From the NCBI GenBank assembly GCA_019420465.1, contig JAHZHB010000066.1, positions 1-13,116 on the forward strand: a stretch of DNA of 13,116 nt, in the 5' to 3' direction. Each line of letters starts with the position of its first letter. Position 1 is the stretch's first letter. Origin of the DNA: Lachnospiraceae bacterium. GTDB taxonomy: Bacteria > Bacillota > Clostridia > Lachnospirales > Lachnospiraceae. Shown here in pieces: positions 1 to 7,209 of the stretch. A program made the position numbers and the translations under genes. The notes beneath the pieces are model-generated. The model was given only the letters and a program-made list of their open reading frames with translations, was not told the origin of the DNA and ran no database searches.

Positions 1-2
1 CA

Positions 3-419
3 GCGACAGCACTCGAAGCCGCCGGTGAGGGCTATGTTGTGGCTTCTCTCGGTGTGGATTCCGGCTACGTTCCCTACACCTCATTTTCCGCAAAGCAAAG
101 CTATATGGACGCTCACCCTGAACTGATCCAGCAGTTTACGGATGCGCTGCAGGACGGTATGGACTATGTGGGCAGTCACACACCGGCTGAGATCGCTGCT
201 GTGATTGCACCGCAGTTCCCGGAAAATGACAGTGCTGTCCTGACGGCTATTGTGCAGCGTTATCAGGCACAGGACACCTGGAAAGAATCTCTGCTCTTTG
301 AGAAAGACAGTTTTGAACTTCTGCAGGATATTCTGGAATCTGCAGGAGAACTCCCCGAACGTGCAGCGTACACGGAACTTGTCACTACGACATACGCAGA
401 GAAAGCCTTTCAAAAGTAG
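3..419 (+). CDS. ABC transporter solute-binding protein, C-terminal part (SsuA/NMT1-like)
   Basis: This is the C-terminal 138 codons of a periplasmic-binding-protein-like lipoprotein; the start, signal peptide and first lobe lie left of the window. The open frame runs from base 3 (reading ATALEAAGEGYVVASLG) to a TAG at 417-419. The segment GEGYVVASLGVDSGYVPYTS, followed by a helix-rich tail (ELIQQFTDALQDGMDYVGSH, EIAAVIAPQFPENDSAVL, RYQAQDTWKESLLF), matches what I know of the SsuA/NMT1/THI5-like binding proteins. These capture nitrate, sulfonates, taurine or pyrimidine precursors outside the membrane and pass them to an ABC permease. The substrate cannot be told from this half of the protein. 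Cognate permease and ATPase genes would be expected upstream, outside the window. Family assignment is from recognition; the fold class is fairly secure and the specificity is unknown. Confidence 0.8.
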   Translation, partial: ATALEAAGEGYVVASLGVDSGYVPYTSFSAKQSYMDAHPELIQQFTDALQDGMDYVGSHTPAEIAAVIAPQFPENDSAVLTAIVQRYQAQDTWKESLLFEKDSFELLQDILESAGELPERAAYTELVTTTYAEKAFQK

Positions 420-465
420 TAGCGTTTGCCAGGCACAGTTCTGCCAGAACAATTGTCCTGATATC

Positions 466-514
466 TTCCTGCAACTTAGTGGGCAAATGTATGCAGGAAA
501 ACCATACGGTTTTC
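466..514 (+). other. Two adjoining inverted repeats in the gap after the binding-protein gene
   Basis: The 193-base gap 420-612 holds no gene. TTCCTGCA (466-473) and TGCAGGAA (492-499) form a perfect 8-bp stem around 18 bases. GAAAACC (497-503) and GGTTTTC (508-514) form a perfect 7-bp stem around the tetraloop ATAC. The two stems share bases 497-499, so they compete or must breathe at the junction. The second stem could be a weak terminator for the upstream gene, but it lacks a following T-run. A leader element for the downstream gene is the other reading. The complementarity is seen directly; a function is not shown. Confidence 0.4.
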
Positions 515-570
515 GACAGATTCTCTGCCCGTTTTGTGGCTTCAGAACGATTACGTGCATATTAGTATAC

Positions 571-587
571 GGAGAGATTTTCTCTCC
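571..587 (+). other. Perfect 7-bp hairpin just upstream of the DUF11 gene ribosome-binding site
   Basis: GGAGAGA (571-577), loop TTT (578-580) and TCTCTCC (581-587) form a compact hairpin that ends 12 bases before the Shine-Dalgarno AAGGAG (599-604). Its left arm itself resembles a ribosome-binding site, and sequestering it would keep ribosomes off this decoy. It could instead stabilise the 5' end of the mRNA. The pairing is exact; the role is inference. Confidence 0.4.
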
Positions 588-598
588 ATATTTATCGT

Positions 599-604
599 AA
601 GGAG
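599..604 (+). promoter_or_regulatory. Ribosome-binding site for the DUF11 gene
   Basis: AAGGAG lies 8 bases before the ATG at 613. This near-ideal site shows that 613 is the intended start, although the frame meets a TAG after six codons. It therefore matters for judging whether the TAG is a mutation. Confidence 0.75.
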
Positions 605-612
605 AAACATCC

Positions 613-1467
613 ATGGCAACCATATATAACTAGGCGACACTGACCTACAACGGTGTCAGTACCACATCCAATATTGCGACAGGAGAACTGGTAGAAGTGC
701 TGACAGCAGCCAAAAATGCCACCTCAACGACCTACAACGATACAGAACCGGTCACCTATATCATCAGCTTTGTCAACACCGGTGAGACAGCCTTTACTGA
801 TCTGACGGTTACAGATACCCTCGGTGCCTACAGCTTTGGCACTTCGATGCTGGTTCCTCTGGACTATGTAGCCGGTTCAGCCAGATACTACGTCAATGGT
901 GTCCTGCAGGGCACTGTTACGGCTACAGCAGGGCCACCGCTTGTTTTCTCCGGACTGTCTGTTCCTGCCGGTGGCAATGCTGTGATCGTGTATGAAGCAC
1001 GGCCAAACAGCTATGCACCTCTTGGTACGACCAGTACGATCCGCAATGAAGCGGTAATCTCCGGTGCCGATCTGGCCACCGATATCACGGTTTCCGAGAC
1101 AGTTTCACCTGCCGCCGGTGCCAGACTTCGCATCGTCAAAGAAATCACGCCGGCTGTCATCACAGAAGGCAGCCCCGTCACCTACACCTTTACGATCCAG
1201 AATCTTGGCAATACGCCTGTCACCACAACGGACAGTGCCGTTATCCGCGATACCTTTGATCCGATCCTTAATATCACTGATGTCAACTTTAATGGTACAG
1301 CATGGACATCACCGACAAACTACACCTACAACGCCACTACGGGGCTTTTCACAACCGCAGACAATCAGATCACGGTTCCTGCTGCCACCTATGTGCAGGA
1401 CCCGACGACCGGAGCCTACAGCATCACTCCTGGTGTCAGCACACTGACGGTTACCGGTACGCTGTGA
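613..1467 (+). CDS. DUF11-type two-repeat protein, interrupted by in-frame TAG at codon 7
   Basis: From ATG 613 the frame reads MATIYN, a TAG (631-633), then ATLTYNGVSTTSNIATGELV and on without interruption to TGA 1465-1467: 284 codons counting the TAG. Two beta-rich repeats follow, roughly codons 29-145 and 148-284. Each has the DUF11-like pattern of a K-x-aliphatic start, VTY(I/T)xxxxN(T/L)G and VTDTLG or IRDTFD (for example PVTYIISFVNTGET and PVTYTFTIQNLGNT). Such repeats are Ig-like folds found in surface or adhesion-type proteins of Gram-positives. No signal peptide, LPXTG or membrane segment is visible. Homologues I recall begin MATIYNQATL and end TLTVTGTV, so the protein would be full length but for a CAG-to-TAG change. 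Without readthrough only six residues are made. The first later start is GTG 697, with AGGAG 681-685 eleven bases before it; it would yield 256 residues lacking the N-terminal strand. It may be a pseudogene, a readthrough gene or a sequence error. Confidence 0.65.
631..633 (+). other. In-frame amber codon inside the DUF11 gene
   Basis: TAG occupies codon 7 after MATIYN. The same frame is open on both sides from ATG 613 to TGA 1465, and the residues after it (ATLTYNG) continue the expected family N-terminus. A single C-to-T change from CAG (Gln) explains it. The neighbouring binding-protein gene ends with TAG at 417-419, which argues against wholesale TAG reassignment. Confidence 0.75.
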
Positions 1468-1510
1468 TTTTGGTAAGCTGTCGGACACCCTTCTGACACT
1501 ATATCTGTAA

Positions 1511-1531
1511 AAAGCTGTCATCGGCAGCTTT
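1511..1531 (+). terminator. Small terminator-like hairpin after the DUF11 gene
   Basis: AAAGCTGTC (1511-1519) pairs with GGCAGCTTT (1523-1531) around ATC, nine pairs including one G-T. It begins 43 bases after the stop codon. The T-run is only the three bases of the right arm, so alone it would be a poor terminator. It may add to the stronger element that follows. AAGCTGTC also occurs at 1475-1482, giving an alternative left arm. Confidence 0.35.
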
Positions 1532-1550
1532 GGCCTGATGCAATGTACTG

Positions 1551-1629
1551 AAAAAAGCTCCGCCGGTTGTGTCAGATCCGGGAGAACTGCCTCCTGCGAT
1601 CTCACACCTTCCGGCGGAGCCTTTCTTTT
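1551..1629. terminator. Bidirectional intrinsic terminator built on a 64-base composite palindrome
   Basis: GCTCCGCCGG (1557-1566) and CCGGCGGAGC (1611-1620) are perfect 10-base complements. Inside them GTGTCAGATC (1569-1578) pairs with GATCTCACAC (1598-1607) at nine of ten positions, and GGAG (1581-1584) pairs with CTCC (1591-1594), leaving a 6-base apical loop. AAAAAA precedes the stem (1551-1556) and CTTTCTTTT follows it (1621-1629). On the minus strand the stem is therefore followed by six T residues, a textbook terminator for nfo, whose stop is 19 bases away. On the plus strand it serves the DUF11 gene. It sits exactly between the convergent genes. Confidence 0.85.
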
Positions 1630-1639
1630 CCTTATCTTT

Positions 1640-2476
1640 TCATTTCCGGCTGTAGTTTTCTTTCAGCAGTGCGATCTCCGCAGCATATCCCTCCAGTTCA
1701 TTCGGTGTTTCCAGATAAACAGGAATCCCCTTAAGTGCCGGATGATTGATGATATCCACCATGGCTTTTAATCCTATACTGCCTTGCCCGATCTTCTCAT
1801 GTCGGTCTTTATGACTGGCAAACGGATTTTTACTGTCGTTCATATGGATTGCCTTAAGCCTGTCCAGTCCGATACACCGGTCAAACTGTTCCAGCACACC
1901 GTCCAGATCCTGTACGATATCGTACCCGGCATCGTACACATGGCACGTATCCAGGCAGACACCCATATGATCAGACAGTCCCACACGGGATAAAATCTCC
2001 TGCAGTTCTTCAAATCTGCTGCCTACCTCGCTGCCTTTACCGGCCATCGTTTCCAGAAGCACTGTGGTCGTCTGTTCCGGCCGTAAGATCTGGTTTAAGG
2101 TATCTGCGATCATGGCAATACCTGCCTCTGTTCCCTGTCCCACATGACTTCCCGGATGAAAGTTGTAACAGTTTCCCGGTACAAACTCCATGCGGTTCAG
2201 ATCATCTGCCATGGTCTCCAGCGCAAATTCCCGCACCTTCGGATCTTTTGAACAGGGATTTAACGTATACGGCGCATGCGCAAGAATCTTCATGATCCCA
2301 TGTTCCTTTGCATACGAAAGATACTTCTTTACATCCTCGGGATCGATGGCTTTTGCCCGGCTTCCCCGGGGATTTCTGGTAAAAAACTGGAATGTACTGG
2401 CACCGATCTCTACAGCTGTCTTTCCCATAGCCAGAAAACCTCCGGCCGAGGAAAGATGACATCCTATCGTCAGCAT
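1640..2476 (-). CDS. nfo: Endonuclease IV (deoxyribonuclease IV, AP endonuclease family 2)
   Basis: Cleaves the phosphodiester bond 5' of abasic sites and removes 3' blocking groups in cytoplasmic base-excision repair, using a trinuclear zinc centre. At 278 residues it has the usual family length and is a single TIM-barrel domain. All nine metal ligands known from E. coli Nfo have counterparts here: H67 (ILAHAPYTLN), H107 (NFHPGSH), E142 (LLETMAGKG), D176 and H179 (CLDTCHVYDAGYD), H211 (KAIHMNDSK), D224 and H226 (HKDRHEKIG), and E256 (YLETPNE). The start ATG at 2476 is supported by AGGAG (2482-2486) five bases upstream, which overlaps the asnS stop codon. It is the last gene of the minus-strand cluster and is followed by the palindromic terminator. 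Nothing in it looks damaged, so an active enzyme is expected. Confidence 0.97.
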   Translation of the reverse strand: MLTIGCHLSSAGGFLAMGKTAVEIGASTFQFFTRNPRGSRAKAIDPEDVKKYLSYAKEHGIMKILAHAPYTLNPCSKDPKVREFALETMADDLNRMEFVPGNCYNFHPGSHVGQGTEAGIAMIADTLNQILRPEQTTTVLLETMAGKGSEVGSRFEELQEILSRVGLSDHMGVCLDTCHVYDAGYDIVQDLDGVLEQFDRCIGLDRLKAIHMNDSKNPFASHKDRHEKIGQGSIGLKAMVDIINHPALKGIPVYLETPNELEGYAAEIALLKENYSRK

Positions 2477-2481
2477 AGCTT

Positions 2482-2488
2482 CTCCTTA
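2482..2488 (-). promoter_or_regulatory. asnS stop codon overlapping the nfo ribosome-binding site
   Basis: On the minus strand TAAGGAG runs from 2488 to 2482. TAA ends asnS and AGGAG is the Shine-Dalgarno site for nfo, five bases before its ATG. A ribosome terminating on asnS is thus placed on the nfo start region, which suggests translational coupling. Confidence 0.7.
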
Positions 2489-3880
2489 CAGTTCGCAGTT
2501 ATTGACTGTTCTCGGGAACGGAATGACGTCACGGATATTGCCCATACCGGTCAGATACATGACGCATCTCTCAAATCCGAGACCGAAGCCTGCATGGTGT
2601 GTGGAACCGTAACGGCGCAGATCCAGATAGAAACCGTAATCCTCTTCTTTGAGTCCGAGTTCTTTCATACGGTTGACTAACACGTCGTAATTGTCCTCTC
2701 TCTGGCTTCCGCCGATGATCTCACCAATACCCGGTACAAGACAGTCCATAGCGGCTACTGTCTTTCCGTCATCGTTCAGTTTCATATAGAAGGCTTTGAT
2801 CTCCTTCGGATAATCGGTAACAAATACCGGACGTTTGTAGATTTTTTCTGTCAGATAACGCTCATGCTCAGTCTGCAGATCACAGCCCCAGGATACCTTG
2901 TAGTCGAATTCATCGTTGTATTTTTCCAGGATTTCGATAGCTTCTGTATAGGTTACATGGCCAAATTCTGCATTTGCTACATGCTCCAGACGTTCGATCA
3001 GTCCCTTGTCCACGAAGGAATTAAAGAACTGCATCTCTTCCTTTGCATTGTCCAGCACATAGCGGATCACGTATTTCAACATGCTTTCTGCCAGGATCAT
3101 ATCGTCCTTCAGATCTGCAAAAGCGATCTCCGGCTCGATCATCCAGAACTCTGCCGCATGACGTGTTGTGTTGGAGTTTTCTGCTCTGAACGTCGGTCCG
3201 AACGTATAGATATTGCGGAATGCCTGAGCAAATGTCTCACCATTTAACTGGCCGCTGACGGTCAGATTGGTTTCTTTTCCGAAGAAATCCTGACTGTAAT
3301 CCACTTTTCCGTCCTCAGTCTTTGGCAGATTGTCCATATCCAGTGTGGTCACTCGGAACATCTCACCGGCACCCTCACAGTCACTGCCTGTGATCAGCGG
3401 TGTATGCACATAGACAAAGCCTCTCTCCTGGAAGAACTGATGGATCGCATAGGCGATCAGGGATCTGACACGGAATACGGCCTGGAAGGTGTTGGTACGC
3501 GGACGTAAATGGGCGATCGTACGCAGATATTCCAGACTGTGACGTTTTTTCTGCAGCGGATAATCCGGTGTAGATTCACCTTCTACGGTGATCTCAGCTG
3601 CCTGGATCTCAAACGGCTGTTTGGCATCTGGTGTGGCGATCAGTGTACCGCGGACGATCACTGCCGTACCGACGTTCAGACGTGTCAGTGCATCGAAGTT
3701 TTCCATCGTATTGGCATACACGACCTGAATCGTCTCAAAAAATGTACCATCATGTACCACAAGGAATCCAAAATTTTTGGAACCTCTGTTGTTGCGTACC
3801 CATCCACCGATCTGGATCTCTTTGTCATAGTACGCTTCTCTGTCTCTGTAGATTTCTCTGACTGTTGTTAAGTTCATCAT
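2486..3880 (-). CDS. asnS: Asparaginyl-tRNA synthetase
   Basis: Class IIb synthetase that activates asparagine with ATP and charges tRNA-Asn in the cytoplasm. An N-terminal OB-fold anticodon-binding domain (about residues 15-105, GGWVRNNRGSKNFGFLVVHDG) precedes the class II catalytic core. Motif 2 is TFRAENSNTTRHAAEF (about 230-245) and motif 3 is GFGLGFERCVMYLTG (from about 431), followed by the IRDVIPFPRT ending typical of AsnRS. The 464 residues match the family. Start choice: ATG 3880 has AGGGA (3888-3892) seven bases upstream. ATG 3877 is nearly as good. ATG 3895, which overlaps the previous gene's TGA as ATGA, would add MRERN but has no site of its own. Placement directly behind the large unknown membrane protein and ahead of nfo suggests one transcript. 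Identity is secure; only the exact start is open. Confidence 0.96.
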   Translation of the reverse strand: MMNLTTVREIYRDREAYYDKEIQIGGWVRNNRGSKNFGFLVVHDGTFFETIQVVYANTMENFDALTRLNVGTAVIVRGTLIATPDAKQPFEIQAAEITVEGESTPDYPLQKKRHSLEYLRTIAHLRPRTNTFQAVFRVRSLIAYAIHQFFQERGFVYVHTPLITGSDCEGAGEMFRVTTLDMDNLPKTEDGKVDYSQDFFGKETNLTVSGQLNGETFAQAFRNIYTFGPTFRAENSNTTRHAAEFWMIEPEIAFADLKDDMILAESMLKYVIRYVLDNAKEEMQFFNSFVDKGLIERLEHVANAEFGHVTYTEAIEILEKYNDEFDYKVSWGCDLQTEHERYLTEKIYKRPVFVTDYPKEIKAFYMKLNDDGKTVAAMDCLVPGIGEIIGGSQREDNYDVLVNRMKELGLKEEDYGFYLDLRRYGSTHHAGFGLGFERCVMYLTGMGNIRDVIPFPRTVNNCEL

Positions 3881-3891
3881 GTTTCGTTCCC

Positions 3892-6336
3892 TCATTCTTT
3901 AAAGTTTTCTATATAGGTGATAAAATGATTGCCCGACGCCTCAAACAGAGCCGTGCTGTCATTCATTCCTCCGTAATACGTTTCCTGCTTTTCAGGATCA
4001 TACAGCAGTACATTATAATAATCATACCCCACGATCAGGACATAACCATCGGCCGTCTTTGCCGAAACTGCCCGACCTTCACTGACAAAGTAAAGTACCT
4101 CGTCCAGTGTACAGCCGTTCAGCTCCAGTACCGTGTAATCCTCACCCAGAAGTGTACTGCATTCTTCTGCGCTCGATGGGATCTGCAGAATATTCTGCGG
4201 CAGATTTTTCAGTCCCGGTGGTGCTGTTTCGCGCTTGTTTCCGCGCTCCCAGATATATTGCTGGCTGGTATTTAAAACCGTACCCATATTTTCATCCGCC
4301 AGTAAGATGGCCTCTTTGGGATCTGTCAGACTGGCCAGCAGCTGTCCATGGCCATAGACCTGATAGGTTCCCTCACCAAAGCCCTCAAAGTCCACTTTCA
4401 TTTCCTGATTAGCTGCATAACTGGAATACTTGCTGACCATCTGTACCACATCTTCCCCTTTTACAGTCTGTGAAAAGGTCAGATACAGTGCCTCACCCAG
4501 ATAATCACTGCTTTTTTTGATCAGGGATGCACTCTCACTGGTCAGCTCGATATTATTGATGATACGGTCCATCTCTGCCTGTGCATATCCGCCTTCGGCA
4601 TTCTTTTTCACACGGTCAAGCTCAATATATTCTTTTGTCACATTGGCTCCGGATACCCAGAAGCCGTCTTCACTGTATTTCTTTACGATATCGCCGGAAA
4701 AATTCTCAATATAGACGGTATGCATGGCAAAGATACCCTCTGCTATATCGTTTTGATGGGCAACGCCATACACCAGATCCTCATTTAAAAAGCCAAGCGG
4801 TCTCAGATAATCTCCTTCTCCCACACTGACTTTATGGGTATTTCCGGTTTCCAGATCCAGTACCGTTGCCGATCTGGAACTGTCCGGACTCATCTCATCC
4901 GCCCAGGCTATCGTTTTGTGTGTACTGGAAGCTACGAAACAGTCACTGTTGATATTTTCCAGCATGGTCTCCACTGTACCATCGTTCAGATTAATACGAT
5001 ACAGCGCATTATTGATCCGCACATACCACTGATTATCCGTCGTGATATAGGAGAAATCCTCCAGTTCCTGTTTCAGACAGTCTACAGAAACATCACAGGG
5101 AACAAACATCTGCTCCTTACTGATATTCAGCTGCGGATCATAGTGATATACCGCAATGCCGTTCTGCCCCTCGTATCTGTCCGTGTTCATATAACCATAA
5201 ACCAGGAAATCGACAGCACCGCTCTCTTCCACACGGATCACCTTAATATAGTGGTTCTGGTTGAGTTCCCGCATATCAAGCTCATCGTTGGTACGGAAGC
5301 TGAAGATTTTTGTCAGCCGGCTCGATGTCCGGTGAAACGTATACAGCTCTCCGGCCTGTACAAAGGCTGCCACATCCGCATTGGCATCTGTCGTGACCTC
5401 TCCGTCCTCGCTGCCAATACCAAGACACAGACCGTTTTTGTCGACCACTGCCTGATCCATCGTCATCAGCTGCCTGGTGCTGCGGTCAAAATTTAACAGC
5501 ATCACACGTGAACTGGCGTAACGCATCCGGTAAAACTCGTTGACATAAAAGTACTGTGTCTGCTGATTTTCATCCGTTGATGAAAGCACATAATCCATCG
5601 TGATACTGCACGTGGTTTCATTGATCTCACGGATCACGGGTACAGCTTTTCTGGCGATCTGTGGTTTCAGATTGCCCCATGTCACCCGGCTGAACGTAGA
5701 CGTGATATCTACGTTCGACAGATCCTTATTGCTGGTATCTCCTGCCGATTCCAGATAGGTAGTAATCGACTTGGCCGCCTCTTTATTGACGGACTTTTCA
5801 CAGAAATCGGTCACAAAAGCCAGGTACTGTGTAACATTCAGTCCGGCACGCTGTAGCAGTCTGGTATAGTAATACAGCTTTTCACCACTCTTTAATGTTA
5901 CCGTAAAATGTAAAAGATACTCCTGATTCATCAGGATCGGCTCTTCCAGGGAAAAGGCGATCTCCGCTGTAGTATCCATCTTTGCCGGCAGACTCAGCTT
6001 CTGTTCTTCCACCGTTGTCTGCATATCCGGTGTGGTCACTGTATAGGAAATCTCGCTGATGGCTGCATCATTGATATCGATCACAACACCCAGCTTACGG
6101 TCTGTATCCATCGGCGTGATACCGTCACGGATCGTATTCTCCTGCATTCTTTTGGTATAACCGTACATCGGATTCACTACCGTATCCGCTGTTTTCATAT
6201 ATAAGACCGGCAGACTCGCCGATGAAAAATCCGTCGTACTTACGGTCTCCCCGCGGTTAAACACGCTGGAAAACAGAACGACCGATGCAAAAAAAACGAT
6301 CAGCAGAACAGGTATTCGCAGTAAAACCTTTTTCAT
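3892..6336 (-). CDS. Large membrane-anchored extracytoplasmic protein of unknown function
   Basis: About 814 residues. A short basic start (MKK) and one hydrophobic segment (about residues 4-26, VLLRIPVLLIVFFASVVLF) make it a signal-anchored or secreted protein with no lipobox. Next is a beta-rich region (about 60-160) that looks Ig-like. From about 270 to 600 come repeated strand-turn units (GAVDFLVYGYMN, WYVRINNALYRINLNDG, ATVLDLETGNTHKVSVGEG) suggesting a beta-propeller. The last hundred residues (GCTLDEVLYFVSEGRAV, YVLIVGYDYYNVLLYDP) resemble the C39/papain-like peptidase fold, but the residue where the catalytic His of (H)xVLxVGYD would stand is not His. ATG 6336 is preferred, with GGAGG (6348-6352) eleven bases upstream. 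A TTG at 6342 is five bases from that site and is an alternative. The stop overlaps the first possible asnS ATG. I recognise it only as a conserved Lachnospiraceae-type protein; domain readings are inference. Confidence 0.85.
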   Translation of the reverse strand: MKKVLLRIPVLLIVFFASVVLFSSVFNRGETVSTTDFSSASLPVLYMKTADTVVNPMYGYTKRMQENTIRDGITPMDTDRKLGVVIDINDAAISEISYTVTTPDMQTTVEEQKLSLPAKMDTTAEIAFSLEEPILMNQEYLLHFTVTLKSGEKLYYYTRLLQRAGLNVTQYLAFVTDFCEKSVNKEAAKSITTYLESAGDTSNKDLSNVDITSTFSRVTWGNLKPQIARKAVPVIREINETTCSITMDYVLSSTDENQQTQYFYVNEFYRMRYASSRVMLLNFDRSTRQLMTMDQAVVDKNGLCLGIGSEDGEVTTDANADVAAFVQAGELYTFHRTSSRLTKIFSFRTNDELDMRELNQNHYIKVIRVEESGAVDFLVYGYMNTDRYEGQNGIAVYHYDPQLNISKEQMFVPCDVSVDCLKQELEDFSYITTDNQWYVRINNALYRINLNDGTVETMLENINSDCFVASSTHKTIAWADEMSPDSSRSATVLDLETGNTHKVSVGEGDYLRPLGFLNEDLVYGVAHQNDIAEGIFAMHTVYIENFSGDIVKKYSEDGFWVSGANVTKEYIELDRVKKNAEGGYAQAEMDRIINNIELTSESASLIKKSSDYLGEALYLTFSQTVKGEDVVQMVSKYSSYAANQEMKVDFEGFGEGTYQVYGHGQLLASLTDPKEAILLADENMGTVLNTSQQYIWERGNKRETAPPGLKNLPQNILQIPSSAEECSTLLGEDYTVLELNGCTLDEVLYFVSEGRAVSAKTADGYVLIVGYDYYNVLLYDPEKQETYYGGMNDSTALFEASGNHFITYIENFKE

Positions 6337-6386
6337 CTGCAATCAAACCTCCAAATTTACTCCCCTCGCAGTCTGACGCGCTTAGA

Positions 6387-7094
6387 TCACTGCGCGCAAA
6401 GTTCTGCGACTTTTTCTTTAAATACTGTAAAAGCTGCCCCCACTGGCTCATGCACAAAATGCATACGCTCACCAGTCACAGGATGTGCAAAAGACAGGGA
6501 ATACGCACACAGGGCTATGCCCCTTTCTCCCGGCTGTTTATGGCCACCATATTTTGTATCCCCTGCGATCGGCATCCCTGCATGGGAAAGCTGGCAGCGG
6601 ATCTGATGAAACCGGCCGGTTTTCAGCTGTACTTTCAAAAGGCTTTTACCCTCTTTTGTATCCAGGGACGTATAAAGCAATACAGCCTGTCTGGCCTGCG
6701 GTGCGCTTTTATCCACGACCACAGCCATTTGTCTGTCCTTTTTCAGGTAATCTTCCAGAAGAGTTTCCTCTTTTGTCGTGACCTTCTGTTCGACCACAGC
6801 CAGATACTGCTTTTGCATTTTTTGCTCTGTGATCTGCTTTTGCAGCCCTGCCGCTGCCTTTTTGGTTTTTGCGAAAACCAGTATGCCCTCTACCGGCTGA
6901 TCCAGCCTGTGCACAACATAAAGTTCAGACACTGCACCTGCAGCTTTACGTGCCAGATAATTTTTCAGCATACATTCCAGATCCATCTGCCCTGTGGAAG
7001 CATTCTGCACTGCCATTCCGGCAGCTTTGTGCACACAGAGGATGTGTCTGTCTTCGTATAATATCTCCGGGTTATTCATAGTTATATTCTTCAT
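6387..7094 (-). CDS. RluA-family RNA pseudouridine synthase
   Basis: Isomerises uridine to pseudouridine in rRNA or tRNA in the cytoplasm. The catalytic motif HRLDQPVEGILVFAKT (residues 62-77) carries the invariant aspartate at D65. KTGRFHQIRCQLSHAG and GDTKYGG further on are the other conserved core motifs. The protein begins almost at once with LYEDRHILCVHKAAGM, so it has no N-terminal S4 RNA-binding domain. At 235 residues it is among the short members of the family, and its target site cannot be assigned from sequence alone. ATG 7094 has only a weak purine run ahead of it; ATG 7079 (MNNPEILYED) is an equally possible start that would drop five residues. A 115-base gap separates it from the upstream membrane-protein gene and a 50-base gap from the next gene. 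Confidence 0.92.
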   Translation of the reverse strand: MKNITMNNPEILYEDRHILCVHKAAGMAVQNASTGQMDLECMLKNYLARKAAGAVSELYVVHRLDQPVEGILVFAKTKKAAAGLQKQITEQKMQKQYLAVVEQKVTTKEETLLEDYLKKDRQMAVVVDKSAPQARQAVLLYTSLDTKEGKSLLKVQLKTGRFHQIRCQLSHAGMPIAGDTKYGGHKQPGERGIALCAYSLSFAHPVTGERMHFVHEPVGAAFTVFKEKVAELCAQ

Positions 7095-7209
7095 TTTCTT
7101 ATCGATACATGCAACAAAAGACTACCGTGGCACAAAGGTCTGCTCACAGCTCACAGATGGCCTGCGAGCCGCAACAGATGCCTTTTTGTATCACAGCAGT
7201 CTGTTTTGA
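7095..7209 (-). other. Longest gap in the minus-strand cluster (115 bases); possible internal promoter region
   Basis: No gene fits here. The plus strand shows a tandem 7-base repeat, GCTCACA at 7142-7148 and 7149-7155, and ACAGATG twice (7152-7158 and 7174-7180). I found no convincing terminator and no good paired -35/-10 hexamers. All other gaps in this cluster are about 50 bases or less, so if the run of genes is split into two operons this is the likeliest break. Confidence 0.3.

Noticed and set aside
541..568. Possible promoter TTCAGA, 16 bases, TAGTAT before the DUF11 gene
   Set aside because: Each hexamer matches the consensus at only four of six positions, and a start about seven bases downstream would fall within the 571-587 hairpin. 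Too weak to annotate.
631..633. TAG as a reassigned sense codon in the whole organism
   Set aside because: The neighbouring binding-protein gene ends at a natural TAG (417-419), and none of the other genes here needs TAG as a sense codon.
4834..5496. Plus-strand open frame (220 codons) inside the large membrane-protein gene
   Set aside because: The minus-strand protein has consistent beta-rich composition through this interval and continues on both sides, so the plus frame is a by-product of codon bias.
6367..6394. CGCAGT/ACTGCG inverted repeat across the end of the pseudouridine synthase gene
   Set aside because: Only six pairs around a 16-base loop, with no T-run after it. It is not enough for a terminator or regulatory structure.
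6285..7061. Long plus-strand open frame (258 codons) opposite the pseudouridine synthase gene
   Set aside because: It lies antisense to a clearly conserved enzyme, is rich in Cys, His and Phe as expected of a shadow frame, and shows no domain or good ribosome site.
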